Source: Oscillospiraceae bacterium
GTDB lineage: Bacteria > Bacillota > Clostridia > Oscillospirales > Oscillospiraceae
Assembly (NCBI GenBank): GCA_015068065.1
Contig: SVLE01000005.1
Location: 1 to 59,791, forward strand
Length of the DNA stretch: 59,791 nt
Direction: 5' to 3'
The first letter of the stretch is position 1; each line of letters begins with the position of its first letter. A model generated the notes under the pieces. It was not told the DNA's origin, did no database searches, and saw only the letters and a list, made by a program, of their open reading frames with translations. The translations under genes and the position numbers were made by a program. Of this stretch, positions 38,203-48,485 are shown in pieces.

Positions 38203-38712
38203 TTATAGCGTCAGGCTGGGCGGAGCGTATGCTCGGGCTGCATATTCCTGATCCAGCAAATACAGCCCTCTGGGGTCACTGCCGAAGAGCTTGTAGCGGT
38301 TGACCATGGAGTCAGCCGACTCCTCTTCCTCCCGCTGTTCGTCCACGAACCAATCCAGGAACTTCAGCGTCCGATAGTCCTTGTCCTGATGGGCCTCGTG
38401 ATAAATGTTGTTGATCAGCTCGGTAACGTACCGCTCATGCTCGGCGGCAACTTCCAGCGGCTCAAGCACGTTTGTAAAGGTCTTATCCGGCTTGCCGATG
38501 GCCTCCAGAGTGACCTTCAGTCCGATGCTCTGCATATACTTCATAAACAGCAGGGCGTGGTCGCGCTCCTCCTGAGCCTGAACCATGTAATAATTGGCAT
38601 AGCCATCCAGATCCAGCTCGTCATAGTAGTTGGACATATCCAGATACAGATAGGCACTGTAAAATTCCTTGTTGATCTGATCGTTCAGCAGGGCAGCAAT
38701 TTTATCGTTCAT
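38203..38712 (-). CDS. Non-heme ferritin
   Basis: LLNDQINKEFYSAYLYLDMSNYYDELDLDGYANYYMVQAQEERDHALLFMKYM. Confidence 0.95.
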   Translation of the reverse strand: MNDKIAALLNDQINKEFYSAYLYLDMSNYYDELDLDGYANYYMVQAQEERDHALLFMKYMQSIGLKVTLEAIGKPDKTFTNVLEPLEVAAEHERYVTELINNIYHEAHQDKDYRTLKFLDWFVDEQREEEESADSMVNRYKLFGSDPRGLYLLDQEYAARAYAPPSLTL

Positions 38713-38796
38713 ATGACAAACTCCTTTCCTTAGCTGCGTTTTTTATTATTGCACAGCAGGGGAACGGCAATGCCGTTCCCCCGCTGCATACTTCAC

Positions 38797-38952
38797 TTAC
38801 GCCTTTTCAAAGACGTCCTTGCCCAGACCGCAGACGGGGCAGACCCAATCTTCAGGGACGTCCTCCCACGCAGTGCCGGGAGCAACGCCGTTGTCGGGGT
38901 CACCCACAGCGGGGTCGTACTCATAGCCGCAGGGGCAAACATATTTTTCCAT
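38797..38952 (-). CDS. Rubredoxin (51 aa; below ORF-track cutoff)
   Basis: [51 protein letters not shown]. Confidence 0.93.
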   Translation of the reverse strand: MEKYVCPCGYEYDPAVGDPDNGVAPGTAWEDVPEDWVCPVCGLGKDVFEKA

Positions 38953-38977
38953 GGTCAAAGTCTCCTTTGATGTGATC

Positions 38978-39571
38978 TTACTTAAAGTAACGGTTCAGCA
39001 GGCCCTCCAGAGCCTTGCCATGACGGGCCTCGTCCCGGGCCATCTCATGCACGGTGTCGTGAATGGCATCCAGGCCGTTCTTCTTGGCGCAGGCGGCCAG
39101 GTCGAACTTGCCGGCGGTGGCACCGTACTCGCAGTCCACGCGCCACTTCAGGTTATCCTTGGTGGTGGCCTTCATCATGGGCTCCAGATCCTCGCCCAGC
39201 AGCTCAGCAAACTTGGAAGCGTGCTCGGCCTCTTCCCAGGCGGCCTTCTCCCAGTACAGGCCCACTTCGGGATAGCCCTCACGGTGAGCAATGCGGGCCA
39301 TGCACAGGTACATACCCACCTCAGAGCACTCGCCATTGAAGTTAGCCATGAGCTGCTCAAAGATGTACTTCTTATCTTCCTCAGAAATGTCAGGATTATT
39401 CTTCACGGTCTTGGCATAGATGCCGTACTCGTGCTCGGCAGCCAGCTTCATCTCACCCTTGACCTCGTTGAACTTCTCGGCAGGAACCTTGCACACAGGG
39501 CAACGCTCGGGAGCGCTGTCACCCTCATGGACGTAACCACAAACAGAGCATACAAACTTTTTCATTTTCAT
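38978..39571 (-). CDS. Rubrerythrin-family protein / NADH peroxidase
   Basis: [30 protein letters not shown]-terminal rubredoxin-like domain plus EExxH diiron helices. Confidence 0.94.
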   Translation of the reverse strand: MKMKKFVCSVCGYVHEGDSAPERCPVCKVPAEKFNEVKGEMKLAAEHEYGIYAKTVKNNPDISEEDKKYIFEQLMANFNGECSEVGMYLCMARIAHREGYPEVGLYWEKAAWEEAEHASKFAELLGEDLEPMMKATTKDNLKWRVDCEYGATAGKFDLAACAKKNGLDAIHDTVHEMARDEARHGKALEGLLNRYFK

Positions 39572-39592
39572 TTCCTCCTAAATTGTTTTTTG

Positions 39593-39997
39593 TTAAGATT
39601 TGATTTCTTTCTGCATACATTCAGCACAGGCTCCGTATACCGTCAGATCGTGATGGTTTACCCGGAACCCATACTGTTCGCTGACCTGCGCTTCCACCTG
39701 TTTTCCCGCCGTAACGGACGGGATGTCGATGACCGCGTGGCAGCTGGCGCAAACAAAGTGCGTGTGGTCGCTGGTGTCGGCATCAAACCGCTCGTGCCCA
39801 TCCACAACACCTACGCTGCGGACCAGCCCCTGCTCCCGGAAGAGCGTCAGGTTGCGGTAAACCGTTCCCAGACTCAGATCCTGATGCTCGGGCTTGAGGG
39901 TCTGATAAAGCCATTCCGCTGTGGGGTGGCTTTTGGTTGCCCGGAGAGCCGTAAGGATGGCTTCCCTCTTTTTACTGTATCTCGTGGTTCGTTCCAT
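39593..39997 (-). CDS. Fur family transcriptional regulator (PerR-like)
   Basis: AILTALRATKSHPTAEWLYQTLKPEHQDLSLGTVYRNLTLFREQGLV; HTHFVCASCHAVID. Confidence 0.93.
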   Translation of the reverse strand: MERTTRYSKKREAILTALRATKSHPTAEWLYQTLKPEHQDLSLGTVYRNLTLFREQGLVRSVGVVDGHERFDADTSDHTHFVCASCHAVIDIPSVTAGKQVEAQVSEQYGFRVNHHDLTVYGACAECMQKEIKS

Positions 39998-40160
39998 ATC
40001 GGCCTCCTTATCAGTAACAATTCCTGTTTGCAAGATGATAATACCATACCCCTCTGCTTTTGTAAAGAGTTTTTTTGAAATTTTTCAAAAAATTTTTTCC
40101 GGTGGCAATACATATAAAAATACCGGGATCGAACCAAGTCCGATCCCGGCAAAAAAGATA

Positions 40161-41177
40161 TTACAGCAGGGGCACGCCCGCTCCGGCGCAAAGCTCCATC
40201 GTCTCCTCATCCCACAGGGACACCTGCACCTCACCGATGTGGGCCTTGCCCAGCAGCAGCATGGACACGCGGGACTGACCGATGCCTCCGCCCATGGTCA
40301 GGGGCAGTTCTCCGGCCAGCAGCATTTCATGGAAAGGCAGTTCTCTGCGGTCATCGCAGCCGGCCAGCGTCAGCTGACGGTCCAGCGACTCCGGACTGAC
40401 GCGGATGCCCATGGAGGACAACTCCATGGCCTGCCCGTTCACGCTGTCCCACAGCAGCAGGTCGCCATTCAGGTCCCAGTCATCATAGTCCGGGGCACGA
40501 CCGTCGTGGCGATTGCCCGACTTGAGCTTGCCGCCGATGCCGATGATGAACACGGTCCCCTGCTCTTCCACGATGGCGTTCTCCCGTTCCTTGCCCGTAA
40601 AGTCGGGCCAGCGATCCTCCAGTTCCTGAGAGGTCACAAAGTACACATCGCCGCAGATATCGGGCACAGAGGAAAGCTGAGGGAAAACCGACTTCAAAAA
40701 CCGCTGGGTGCTGGCCAGAGCGCCCACAATGGAGCGGACGGTATCCTTGAGATAGTCCACGGTGCGGTCCTTTTCCGTGATAACCTTTTCCCAGTCCCAC
40801 TGATCCACATAGGCCGAGTGGATGTTGTCCAGATCCTCATCCCGGCGGATGGCGTTCATATCGGTGTACAGACCCTCACCGGCGTGGAATTCATACCGCT
40901 TCAGCGCCAGGCGCTTCCACTTGGCCAGAGAATGGACCACCTCACCCATGTCATTCACGCCGTTAATATCAAAGGATACCGGGCGCTCCACGCCGTTCAG
41001 ATTGTCGTTCAGGCCGGAGGATGAGGCCACGAACAGGGGCGCGGACACACGGTGCAGACGCAGGGCCCCGGACAGGCTGTCCTCAAACAGGCGCTTGAGC
41101 ATGCCGATGGCCTTTTGGGTCTGATACAGATCAAGAGAGGGGGTATACCCCTGAGGGATACAAGACTTCTTGGACAT
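40161..41177 (-). CDS. asnA: Aspartate--ammonia ligase
   Basis: RVSAPLFVASSSGLNDNLNGVERPVSFDI; WDWEKVI; LPLTMGGGIGQSRVSMLLL. Confidence 0.96.
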   Translation of the reverse strand: MSKKSCIPQGYTPSLDLYQTQKAIGMLKRLFEDSLSGALRLHRVSAPLFVASSSGLNDNLNGVERPVSFDINGVNDMGEVVHSLAKWKRLALKRYEFHAGEGLYTDMNAIRRDEDLDNIHSAYVDQWDWEKVITEKDRTVDYLKDTVRSIVGALASTQRFLKSVFPQLSSVPDICGDVYFVTSQELEDRWPDFTGKERENAIVEEQGTVFIIGIGGKLKSGNRHDGRAPDYDDWDLNGDLLLWDSVNGQAMELSSMGIRVSPESLDRQLTLAGCDDRRELPFHEMLLAGELPLTMGGGIGQSRVSMLLLGKAHIGEVQVSLWDEETMELCAGAGVPLL

Positions 41178-41283
41178 AGTTCTGCCCTCCGAATTGAAAA
41201 TACCATGTTATTATAATCTTATCCGTACGGAATTGCAATCCACTTCTTGCCATTATGTGTCCGAAAGCTTATAATATATATTA

Positions 41284-42060
41284 ATGAGAATGGGGGAATG
41301 CTTGGTGAAATTTATTTCCTGGAACGTCAACGGCCTGCGTGCCTGTATAAAAAAGGGGTTTGAGGACTTCTATGCCTCCCAAACGCCCGACTTCCTGTGC
41401 CTGCAGGAGACCAAGATGGAACAGGGCCAGGCCCAGCCCAACGTGGGCGGCTGTCTGGAATACTGGAACAGCGCAGAGAAAAAAGGCTACTCCGGTACCG
41501 TCGTTTTTACCCCCCATCTGCCCATTGCCGTGGCCTACGGCATGGGCAAGGACCTCCACGACCACGAGGGACGGCTTATCACACTGGAATATGAGCAGTT
41601 TTATCTGGTGTGCTGTTACACCCCAAACGCGCAGGACGGCCTGAAGCGGCTGGACTACCGTATGGTGTGGGAGGACGACCTGAGAGAGTATCTCATGTCG
41701 CTGGACAAGCATAAGCCCGTCATCTACTGCGGCGACCTGAATGTGGCCCACGAGGAGATCGACCTGAAAAATCCCAAAGCCAACCGCATGAATGCAGGCT
41801 TTTCCGATCAGGAGCGGGAGAAGATGACCGTTCTGCTCTCCTCCGGCTTTACCGACACGTTTCGCTATCTGCACCCGGATAAGGAAGGGGCCTACTCCTG
41901 GTGGTCCTACCGCTTCAACGCCCGAAAGAACAACGCAGGGTGGCGCATCGACTACTTTATTGTGTCCGACCGCCTGCGGGATAAGATCAAACGGGCCGAG
42001 ATCCTGTCCGAAGTGGAGGGCAGTGATCATTGTCCCGTATTACTGGAGCTTGATGTTTGA
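41284..42060 (+). CDS. Exodeoxyribonuclease III / AP endonuclease
   Basis: FISWNVNGLRACIKKGFEDF; CLQETKME; YCGDLNVAHEEIDL; WRIDYFIVSDRL; EGSDHCPVLLEL; exact start uncertain. Confidence 0.95.
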   Translation: MRMGECLVKFISWNVNGLRACIKKGFEDFYASQTPDFLCLQETKMEQGQAQPNVGGCLEYWNSAEKKGYSGTVVFTPHLPIAVAYGMGKDLHDHEGRLITLEYEQFYLVCCYTPNAQDGLKRLDYRMVWEDDLREYLMSLDKHKPVIYCGDLNVAHEEIDLKNPKANRMNAGFSDQEREKMTVLLSSGFTDTFRYLHPDKEGAYSWWSYRFNARKNNAGWRIDYFIVSDRLRDKIKRAEILSEVEGSDHCPVLLELDV

Positions 42061-42079
42061 CAGAAAGAGGGTATACAAT

Positions 42080-42946
42080 ATGAAGATCAAAGATTTATTC
42101 GGTCAGGGCCGCCCCGTCTTCTCCTGCGAGGTATTCCCTCCCAAGAAGACCGCACCTGTGGACAGTATTTATAAAACACTGGACGGACTGAAAGATATTC
42201 GCCCCGATTTCATCAGTGTCACCTTCGGCGCGGGCGGTTCTCAAGTGAACCAGTCCACCCGTGAAATCGCCTCTATCATTCAGAACAAGTACAATATCCC
42301 TGCCATGGCCCATCTCACCTGCGTCAACGCCACCAAGGGTGAAGTGACGGCCCTGCTGGCCGGTCTGAAGGAGGAGGGCGTGGAGAACGTGCTGGCTCTG
42401 CGTGGTGACCGCAACCCCGACCTGCCCCCCAAGACCGATTTTCTCCATGCGGACGAGCTGGTGGCCTTTATCCTGCGCAGAGGCGACTTCGGCGTGTCCG
42501 CCGCCTGCTATCCCGAAGGTCACCCAGAAAGTGCCGACATGGTCAGCGATATCCGCTATCTGAAGCAGAAGGTGGACGCAGGTGCTCAGCATCTGGTCAG
42601 CCAGCTGTTCTTTGACAACGAGGACTTTTTCCGCTTTGTGGAACACTGCCGTATGGCGGGCATCAACGTTCCCATCGAGGCGGGCATCATGCCCGTGCTC
42701 AATCGGGGCTCCATCGAGCGCATGGTATCTCTGTGCGGTGCCAGTATTCCCAAGAAGCTGTCTCGTATTCTGGCCCGGTACGGCGACCACCCGGAGGCCC
42801 TGCGTCAGGCGGGCATCGCCTACGCCATTGACCAGATCGCCGACCTGATGGCCGCGGGTGTGGACGGCATTCACCTGTATACCATGAACAACCCCGCTGT
42901 TGCCAAGGAGATCAGTGACAGTATCTCCTCCATCCGCGCCGTATGA
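42080..42946 (+). CDS. metF: Methylenetetrahydrofolate reductase
   Basis: FSCEVFPPKK; FISVTFGAGGS; LALRGDRN; QLFFDNEDFFRFVE. Confidence 0.95.
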   Translation: MKIKDLFGQGRPVFSCEVFPPKKTAPVDSIYKTLDGLKDIRPDFISVTFGAGGSQVNQSTREIASIIQNKYNIPAMAHLTCVNATKGEVTALLAGLKEEGVENVLALRGDRNPDLPPKTDFLHADELVAFILRRGDFGVSAACYPEGHPESADMVSDIRYLKQKVDAGAQHLVSQLFFDNEDFFRFVEHCRMAGINVPIEAGIMPVLNRGSIERMVSLCGASIPKKLSRILARYGDHPEALRQAGIAYAIDQIADLMAAGVDGIHLYTMNNPAVAKEISDSISSIRAV

Positions 42947-43623
42947 CCTCCATTGTTCTGAGCCCGCCGGACCGGAACGAGATTCTGCGCTACATGGGCA
43001 CACCCCCGGAGCAGGCGGACGTGGGTCTGCTGTCTGTGGTGGATATCTGCTCCGCGCAGATGCTGTCCGCAATCCGTCCCCGGTGGACTTACCGGCTCTC
43101 TCCTGTGCGTTTTGAGGATGCCGGTATACGTCTGGACAGCGGTCTGCTCCTCCCGGGGCGGTCCCTGAAAACCCATCTGGCCGGCTGTGACCGGGTGGTG
43201 GTACTCTGTGCCACGCTGGGCGCGCAGGCGGATACGCTCATCCGGCAGGCGGAATGCTCCGACATGCTCCGGGCTCTGACGCTGGACTGCTGTGCCAGTG
43301 CACTGGTGGAACAGCTGTGCGACCGTGCCGAACTGTATCTGAATACACAGTTCCCCGGCTGTCACTCCCCCTTCCGGTTCAGTCCCGGCTACGGCGATCT
43401 GCCGTTGGAGGTCAATACGACCCTTCTGGACTGGCTGGATGCGCCCCGAACCATCGGTCTGTGCGCCACGTCCAGCCATCTGCTCACCCCCCGCAAGTCG
43501 GTCACCGCCCTGCTGGGCCTGTCCGATCATCCCGTGGAAACGCATAAGCGAAGCTGTCCGGGCTGTCCCGCCTACGATGGCTGTCAATACCGAAAGTCAG
43601 GTGGACACTGTGGAATTTCATGA
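42943..43623 (+). CDS. Vitamin B12-dependent methionine synthase activation-domain protein
   Basis: Overlaps metF and metH; VVVLCATLGAQADTLIRQAE; FRFSPGYGDLPLEVNTTLLDWL; ATSSHLLTPRKSVTALLGL. Confidence 0.9.
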   Translation: MTSIVLSPPDRNEILRYMGTPPEQADVGLLSVVDICSAQMLSAIRPRWTYRLSPVRFEDAGIRLDSGLLLPGRSLKTHLAGCDRVVVLCATLGAQADTLIRQAECSDMLRALTLDCCASALVEQLCDRAELYLNTQFPGCHSPFRFSPGYGDLPLEVNTTLLDWLDAPRTIGLCATSSHLLTPRKSVTALLGLSDHPVETHKRSCPGCPAYDGCQYRKSGGHCGIS

Positions 43624-45976
43624 ATTACTGCGTGGTGACCGCCCCGTTCTGCTGGACGGCGGCATGGGCACCATGCTTCAGGGTAAGGGACTGAAGCCGG
43701 GCGAGTTCCCGGAACTTGCCGCTTTGGAGCACCCGGATTGGCTGTTTGACATTCACCGTGCCTATGTAGATGCAGGCTCGCAAATCATTAACACCAACAC
43801 CTTTGGTGCCAACCGGGAAAAGCTGGCCCGCATGGGCAAAACCGTGGACGAGGTGGTGTCCGTCTCTGTATCCGTAGCCCGTAAAGCGGCTGACGCAAAG
43901 GCACTGGTGGCGCTTGATATCGGTCCTATCGGTCAGCTTCTGGAGCCTACCGGCACCCTCCCCTTTGAACAGGCAGTGGATATCTTCAAGGAAATCGTCT
44001 CTGCCGGCGTTTCCGCTGGGGTGGACCTTGTGTTCATCGAAACCATGACCGACCTGCAGGAGGCAAGAGCCGCTCTGCTGGCCGCCAAAGAGGTGTGCGA
44101 CCTGCCTGTGATGGTCACCATGACCTATGAGGAACGGGGACGCACCTTCCTGGGGCACTCCCCTGCCGCCGCGGCGCTGACTTTGGAGGGAATGGGCGCA
44201 GATGCCATCGGCGTGAACTGCTCCCTGGGCCCCCGGGAAATGCCCCCGCTGGCCGGGGAACTGCTGAAGTGGTCCACCCTGCCCATCATCCTCAAGCCAA
44301 ACGCGGGCCTGCCCGCTCCGGACGGTTCGGGCTACGATATTACCGCTCGGGAGTTTGCCCAAAGTCTTGCTCAGCTGACTGAAATGGGCGTAAAGCTCTT
44401 CGGCGGCTGCTGCGGCACTACGCCGGAATATATCTCCCTGCTCAGGCAGGAACTGGACGGCCGGGCCGTCGCCAATGTGGCTCGCAGTGTTCCCGCCGCC
44501 GTATGTTCCCCCACTGCCGTGATACCTGTCGACCGGGTACGGGTCATTGGCGAGCGCATCAATCCCACCGGCAAGAAGCTGATGAAAGAGGCTCTGCGCC
44601 GCAAGGATGTAGACTTTATGCTGGGTCAGGCACTGGCCCAGACTCAGGCCGGCGCGGACATTCTGGACGTGAACGTGGGTCTGCCCGATATTGATGAGGT
44701 GCAGATGATGGTCCGCACGGTCAAGGCCCTGCAGGGCATCACCGATGCCCCTCTGCAGATTGACTCCACCGATCCCGCCGTGCTGGAACAGGCTCTGCGC
44801 GTCTACTGCGGCAAGGCCATTGTCAACTCGGTCAACGGCGAGCAGGCGGTGCTGGAGCGCATTCTGCCCCTTGTGAAAAAGTACGGTGGGGCCGTGGTGG
44901 GCCTGACTCTGGACGAAAACGGCATCCCCAAAACCGCCGAAGAACGTCTTTCTATTGCCCGCCGCATTTTGGATGCAGCGCTGGGCCACGGCATCCGGAA
45001 AGAAGATGTGTATATCGACTGCCTCACCCTTACCGCCTCTGCAGAACAGAAGGGTGCGTACCAAACTCTGCTGGCCCTGCGCATGGTCAAGGAGCAACTG
45101 GGCCTGAAAACCGTGCTGGGCGTATCCAACATCTCCTTTGGTCTGCCCTCCCGACCCATTGTCAACCAGAATTTCCTGACCATGGCCATGGTGTACGGTC
45201 TGGACCTGCCCATCATCAACCCCAATGTGGAGGCTATGATGGCGGCGGTACGCAGTTATCATCTGCTGATGAATGTGGACACAGACGCCCGGGAGTTTAT
45301 CGTCGCCTATGCCGATACACCTTCGGCCGCTCCCGCTCCTGCCTCCGGCACGCGTCCGCTGGACGAAATCGTTCGGGCCGGTTTGAAAGGGGAAGCCCCC
45401 GCCGCCACCCGTGCTCTGCTGGAAGGCGGCACCGCCCCCATGGATATCATCAACGCCATCCTTGTTCCCGCTCTGGACGCGGTAGGCGCGGACTTCGAGG
45501 CCGGGCACAGCTTCCTGCCCCAGCTCATCCAGTCCGCCGGTGCGGCGCAGGCCGCCTTCGAGGTGCTTCGGGCCCATATGTCCGCCGACAAAACCACAAC
45601 AGAACAAGGTCGAACCATCGTTCTTGCCACTGTCAAAGGTGACATTCACGACATCGGTAAAAACATTGTAAAGGTTTTGCTGGAAAACTACGGCTATACC
45701 GTCATCGATCTGGGCAAGGATGTTCCGCCGGAGGTGGTCGTTCAGGCAGTCAAGGAGCACGGCGCTTCACTGGTGGGCCTGTCCGCCCTGATGACCACCA
45801 CCCTGAAAAGCATGGAAGAGACCATCTCCCTGCTCCGTCGGGAAAACCTCCCCTGCAAGGTCATGGTGGGCGGTGCTGTGCTCACCGAGGACTACGCCCT
45901 GCGCATCGGCGCGGACTTCTACGCCCGGGATGCCAAGCAAGGGGTGGATGTGGCCCGGCGGGTATTCCACTCATAA
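43577..45976 (+). CDS. metH: Methionine synthase (B12-dependent), lacking the reactivation domain
   Basis: LLDGGMGTMLQGKGL; GGCCGTTPEYI; GERINPTGKKLMKEAL; B12-binding DIHDIGKNIVKVLLENYG. Confidence 0.95.
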   Translation: MAVNTESQVDTVEFHELLRGDRPVLLDGGMGTMLQGKGLKPGEFPELAALEHPDWLFDIHRAYVDAGSQIINTNTFGANREKLARMGKTVDEVVSVSVSVARKAADAKALVALDIGPIGQLLEPTGTLPFEQAVDIFKEIVSAGVSAGVDLVFIETMTDLQEARAALLAAKEVCDLPVMVTMTYEERGRTFLGHSPAAAALTLEGMGADAIGVNCSLGPREMPPLAGELLKWSTLPIILKPNAGLPAPDGSGYDITAREFAQSLAQLTEMGVKLFGGCCGTTPEYISLLRQELDGRAVANVARSVPAAVCSPTAVIPVDRVRVIGERINPTGKKLMKEALRRKDVDFMLGQALAQTQAGADILDVNVGLPDIDEVQMMVRTVKALQGITDAPLQIDSTDPAVLEQALRVYCGKAIVNSVNGEQAVLERILPLVKKYGGAVVGLTLDENGIPKTAEERLSIARRILDAALGHGIRKEDVYIDCLTLTASAEQKGAYQTLLALRMVKEQLGLKTVLGVSNISFGLPSRPIVNQNFLTMAMVYGLDLPIINPNVEAMMAAVRSYHLLMNVDTDAREFIVAYADTPSAAPAPASGTRPLDEIVRAGLKGEAPAATRALLEGGTAPMDIINAILVPALDAVGADFEAGHSFLPQLIQSAGAAQAAFEVLRAHMSADKTTTEQGRTIVLATVKGDIHDIGKNIVKVLLENYGYTVIDLGKDVPPEVVVQAVKEHGASLVGLSALMTTTLKSMEETISLLRRENLPCKVMVGGAVLTEDYALRIGADFYARDAKQGVDVARRVFHS

Positions 45977-45984
45977 GTTTACTC

Positions 45985-46024
45985 TCACGCAAAAAGCGGC
46001 TGTGTATACAGCCGCTTTTTTGTG
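45985..46024. terminator. Bidirectional terminator
   Basis: AAAAAGCGGCTGTGTATACAGCCGCTTTTTT. Confidence 0.88.
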
Positions 46025-46040
46025 CTTCAAAACAGAATTG

Positions 46041-46898
46041 TTAAAAAATAGTCTTTTTATAGGCAGATGGCGTCATTTTTGCGTATTTTTTAAACACCTT
46101 TGTGAAGTAGGTGGCACTGTCAAAATTCAGCTGAGCGGCCACAGATGAAATAGGAGTATTTTTCCGAAGCAGCTTTTTGGCCTCCTGCACCTTCAGCATG
46201 GTGTAATACTTCATGATGGGCAGTCCGGTGTTCTTTTTAAACACACCATTCAAAAAAGTTTTGCTGTAAAAGGTCTGCCGGCTGATCTCGTCCAGCGTAA
46301 TGGAGCTGTAAACATGCTCTTTCAGCAGCTTGGTAATGTCGTTGCACAGGCTGTGCTCCAGCTCCACACTGTTCATGACAAAGACAATATCGCGATTCTG
46401 GCTGATTTGTGCGCGGATCAGATGGATCAACAGGGTCTCAATGCGGTTTTCCACCATCTGCTGTGCGCCGAACAGCCCAGTGGGCAGCGGCTTGAGCTTT
46501 TTATCAAAGGGGAACACAAAAGCGTTTTTAGATTCACGGATGATCTCGGAGATCATGTGCTTGGCTTCTTTATCCAGCTTAATTTTTTGATCCAGAATGG
46601 AGAGATATTCCGATTGACTGCGAAAGCAGAGGATGAAGATAGCTGCACTTTGTGACCGGGCTGTACGGTAGGAATGGGTACACTGAGGCGGAATCAGCAG
46701 CAATTCGCCCTGCTGCAAAAGGGTACTCTCTGCCCCCATGTCACAAAAGATAGCTCCGGAATCCACATAGGCGAATTCATAGAACTCGTGAGACTCCTCC
46801 GGATAGCGAAAACGGTCGGAGAGGTCCAGTGTTTCAATGGTGATCAAATTGCGCACCGTGACATCCTTGTGCACCTGATAGTTAAAGTATTTCTTCAT
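46041..46898 (-). CDS. AraC family transcriptional regulator
   Basis: C-terminal LDEISRQTFYSKTFLNGVFKKNTGLPIMKYYTMLKVQEAKKLLRKNTPISSVAAQLNFDSATYFTKVFKKYAKMTPSAYK. Confidence 0.95.
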   Translation of the reverse strand: MKKYFNYQVHKDVTVRNLITIETLDLSDRFRYPEESHEFYEFAYVDSGAIFCDMGAESTLLQQGELLLIPPQCTHSYRTARSQSAAIFILCFRSQSEYLSILDQKIKLDKEAKHMISEIIRESKNAFVFPFDKKLKPLPTGLFGAQQMVENRIETLLIHLIRAQISQNRDIVFVMNSVELEHSLCNDITKLLKEHVYSSITLDEISRQTFYSKTFLNGVFKKNTGLPIMKYYTMLKVQEAKKLLRKNTPISSVAAQLNFDSATYFTKVFKKYAKMTPSAYKKTIF

Positions 46899-47063
46899 GG
46901 GTCTCCCCCCTTTCCGTAACCGTACCACACCCTGCAGGCAAATTCAAGAAAGAGATAAAATCTTTTATAGAAAAATAACTTTTATTTTCTACCATTTTTG
47001 TCCTGTTTTCTACCTTTAAGAAAACGGTCTTTTTGCTATGATAGAGCAAAGGGGGAGTGCACA

Positions 47064-48458
47064 ATGAAAGTGATCGTTGCCTCATTCCAGTGCGAATCCA
47101 ACAGCAAGGCCGGTCTGCACCCGCAGAAAGGCGATTTTGAGTACTTCGCAGGAGAGGATATTTTCAAAAAACTAGTGGTCAGAGAGGTTTTTGAGCAGGC
47201 AGGATTTGAGATCATCTCCTCAATCTACGCCAATGCACTGCCCTCGGCCACGGTGGAACGCCACATCTACGAATTCTATAAAAACCAGATCTTGGCCACA
47301 GTGCGCGCCCACCCGGACGCGGACGGAATATACATCTATGTCCACGGCAGCATGGAGGTGGATGAAATCGGCAGCGGTGAACTGCAGTTGGTCAAGGAGA
47401 TCCGCCAGATCACCGGCAAGGATTGCCTGATTGCCTTTACCATGGATCTGCACGCCAACATCACCCAGGAACTGGGGCAGTATGTGGATATCATCTGCGG
47501 CTACAAGACCGCACCCCACGTGGATCAGCCCAGCAGTCAGCTTCGTGCCGCAAAGGCCCTTGCCTACTGCCTGACCCACGGTATCAAGCCTCACACCTAT
47601 GTACAGAAGATCCCCATGCTGGTCAAGGGCGACACCATGCTCACGGCAAATGAGCCACTGCGCTCGCTGGAGGCAGAGACTGCCGCTCTGGAGGAGCGAG
47701 AGGATGTCTTTGGTGCCAATCTGTTTTTCGGCCACTGCTGGATCGACGCTCCCAACACCAGCGCCTCCGCAGTGGTCAGTGCAGCGGATGCATCCACCGC
47801 TGAGCGCATGGCTAAAGACCTAGCCAACAAGCTGTGGAGCACCAGAAAAGAGTACCGCTTCCTCATTGAGGCAGAGCTGCCTGAAGAGTGCGTCAAACGT
47901 GCCGTTGAGGGCAAGGAACATCGAATTTTCATCACCGACAGCGGAGACAACACCACCGCCGGAGCGGAGGGCACCACACAGGAACTGCTGAAACTGCTGC
48001 TGAAGGCCAACTGCCCCAAAAAGGCCTGCGTGGCCGGCATCACTGATTTTGAAACGGTGGACGGCCTGTGGAATAAAGCGGATGGCGATACGGTCCGTGT
48101 AGACAAGCTGGGCTGCACCGGCACAGTCAAAGCCCACGGTGAGATTTTGGGTTGGGCCAAGGAGATCATCGGCCGGAGCCTGACCATCTCCTTCGGCAAC
48201 GTGGATGCCGTGTTTACGGAAAAGCGCAGCGCCTTTATCGAAAAAGGAAACTTTGACAAAGCCAACGTGGAGCTGCTGGGCTATGAGATCGTGGTAGTAA
48301 AGCTGGGCTATTTGTTCGAGGAACTGAAACCCTATGCCGACCGGGAGCTGTTCGCCCTGTCCGACGGGGCCAGCTGTGTGGATCTGGCGCGTCTGGACCT
48401 GAAGCGTATCCCCCGCCCTATGTATCCGCTGGAAGACTTTGAATGGAGTGCAAACTAA
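47064..48458 (+). CDS. M81 family metallopeptidase (MlrC-like)
   Basis: VASFQCESNSKAG; GIYIYVHGSMEVDE; FTMDLHANITQEL; CGYKTAPHVDQ; ITDSGDNTTAGAEG. Confidence 0.9.
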   Translation: MKVIVASFQCESNSKAGLHPQKGDFEYFAGEDIFKKLVVREVFEQAGFEIISSIYANALPSATVERHIYEFYKNQILATVRAHPDADGIYIYVHGSMEVDEIGSGELQLVKEIRQITGKDCLIAFTMDLHANITQELGQYVDIICGYKTAPHVDQPSSQLRAAKALAYCLTHGIKPHTYVQKIPMLVKGDTMLTANEPLRSLEAETAALEEREDVFGANLFFGHCWIDAPNTSASAVVSAADASTAERMAKDLANKLWSTRKEYRFLIEAELPEECVKRAVEGKEHRIFITDSGDNTTAGAEGTTQELLKLLLKANCPKKACVAGITDFETVDGLWNKADGDTVRVDKLGCTGTVKAHGEILGWAKEIIGRSLTISFGNVDAVFTEKRSAFIEKGNFDKANVELLGYEIVVVKLGYLFEELKPYADRELFALSDGASCVDLARLDLKRIPRPMYPLEDFEWSAN

Positions 48459-48485
48459 AACTTTAAAATACAAGGAGGAACAATC

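Noticed and set aside
43625-45760. 711-aa minus-strand ORF
   Set aside because: Exactly antisense to metH; low-complexity H/G/Q/D-rich translation typical of shadow ORFs in GC-rich coding DNA.
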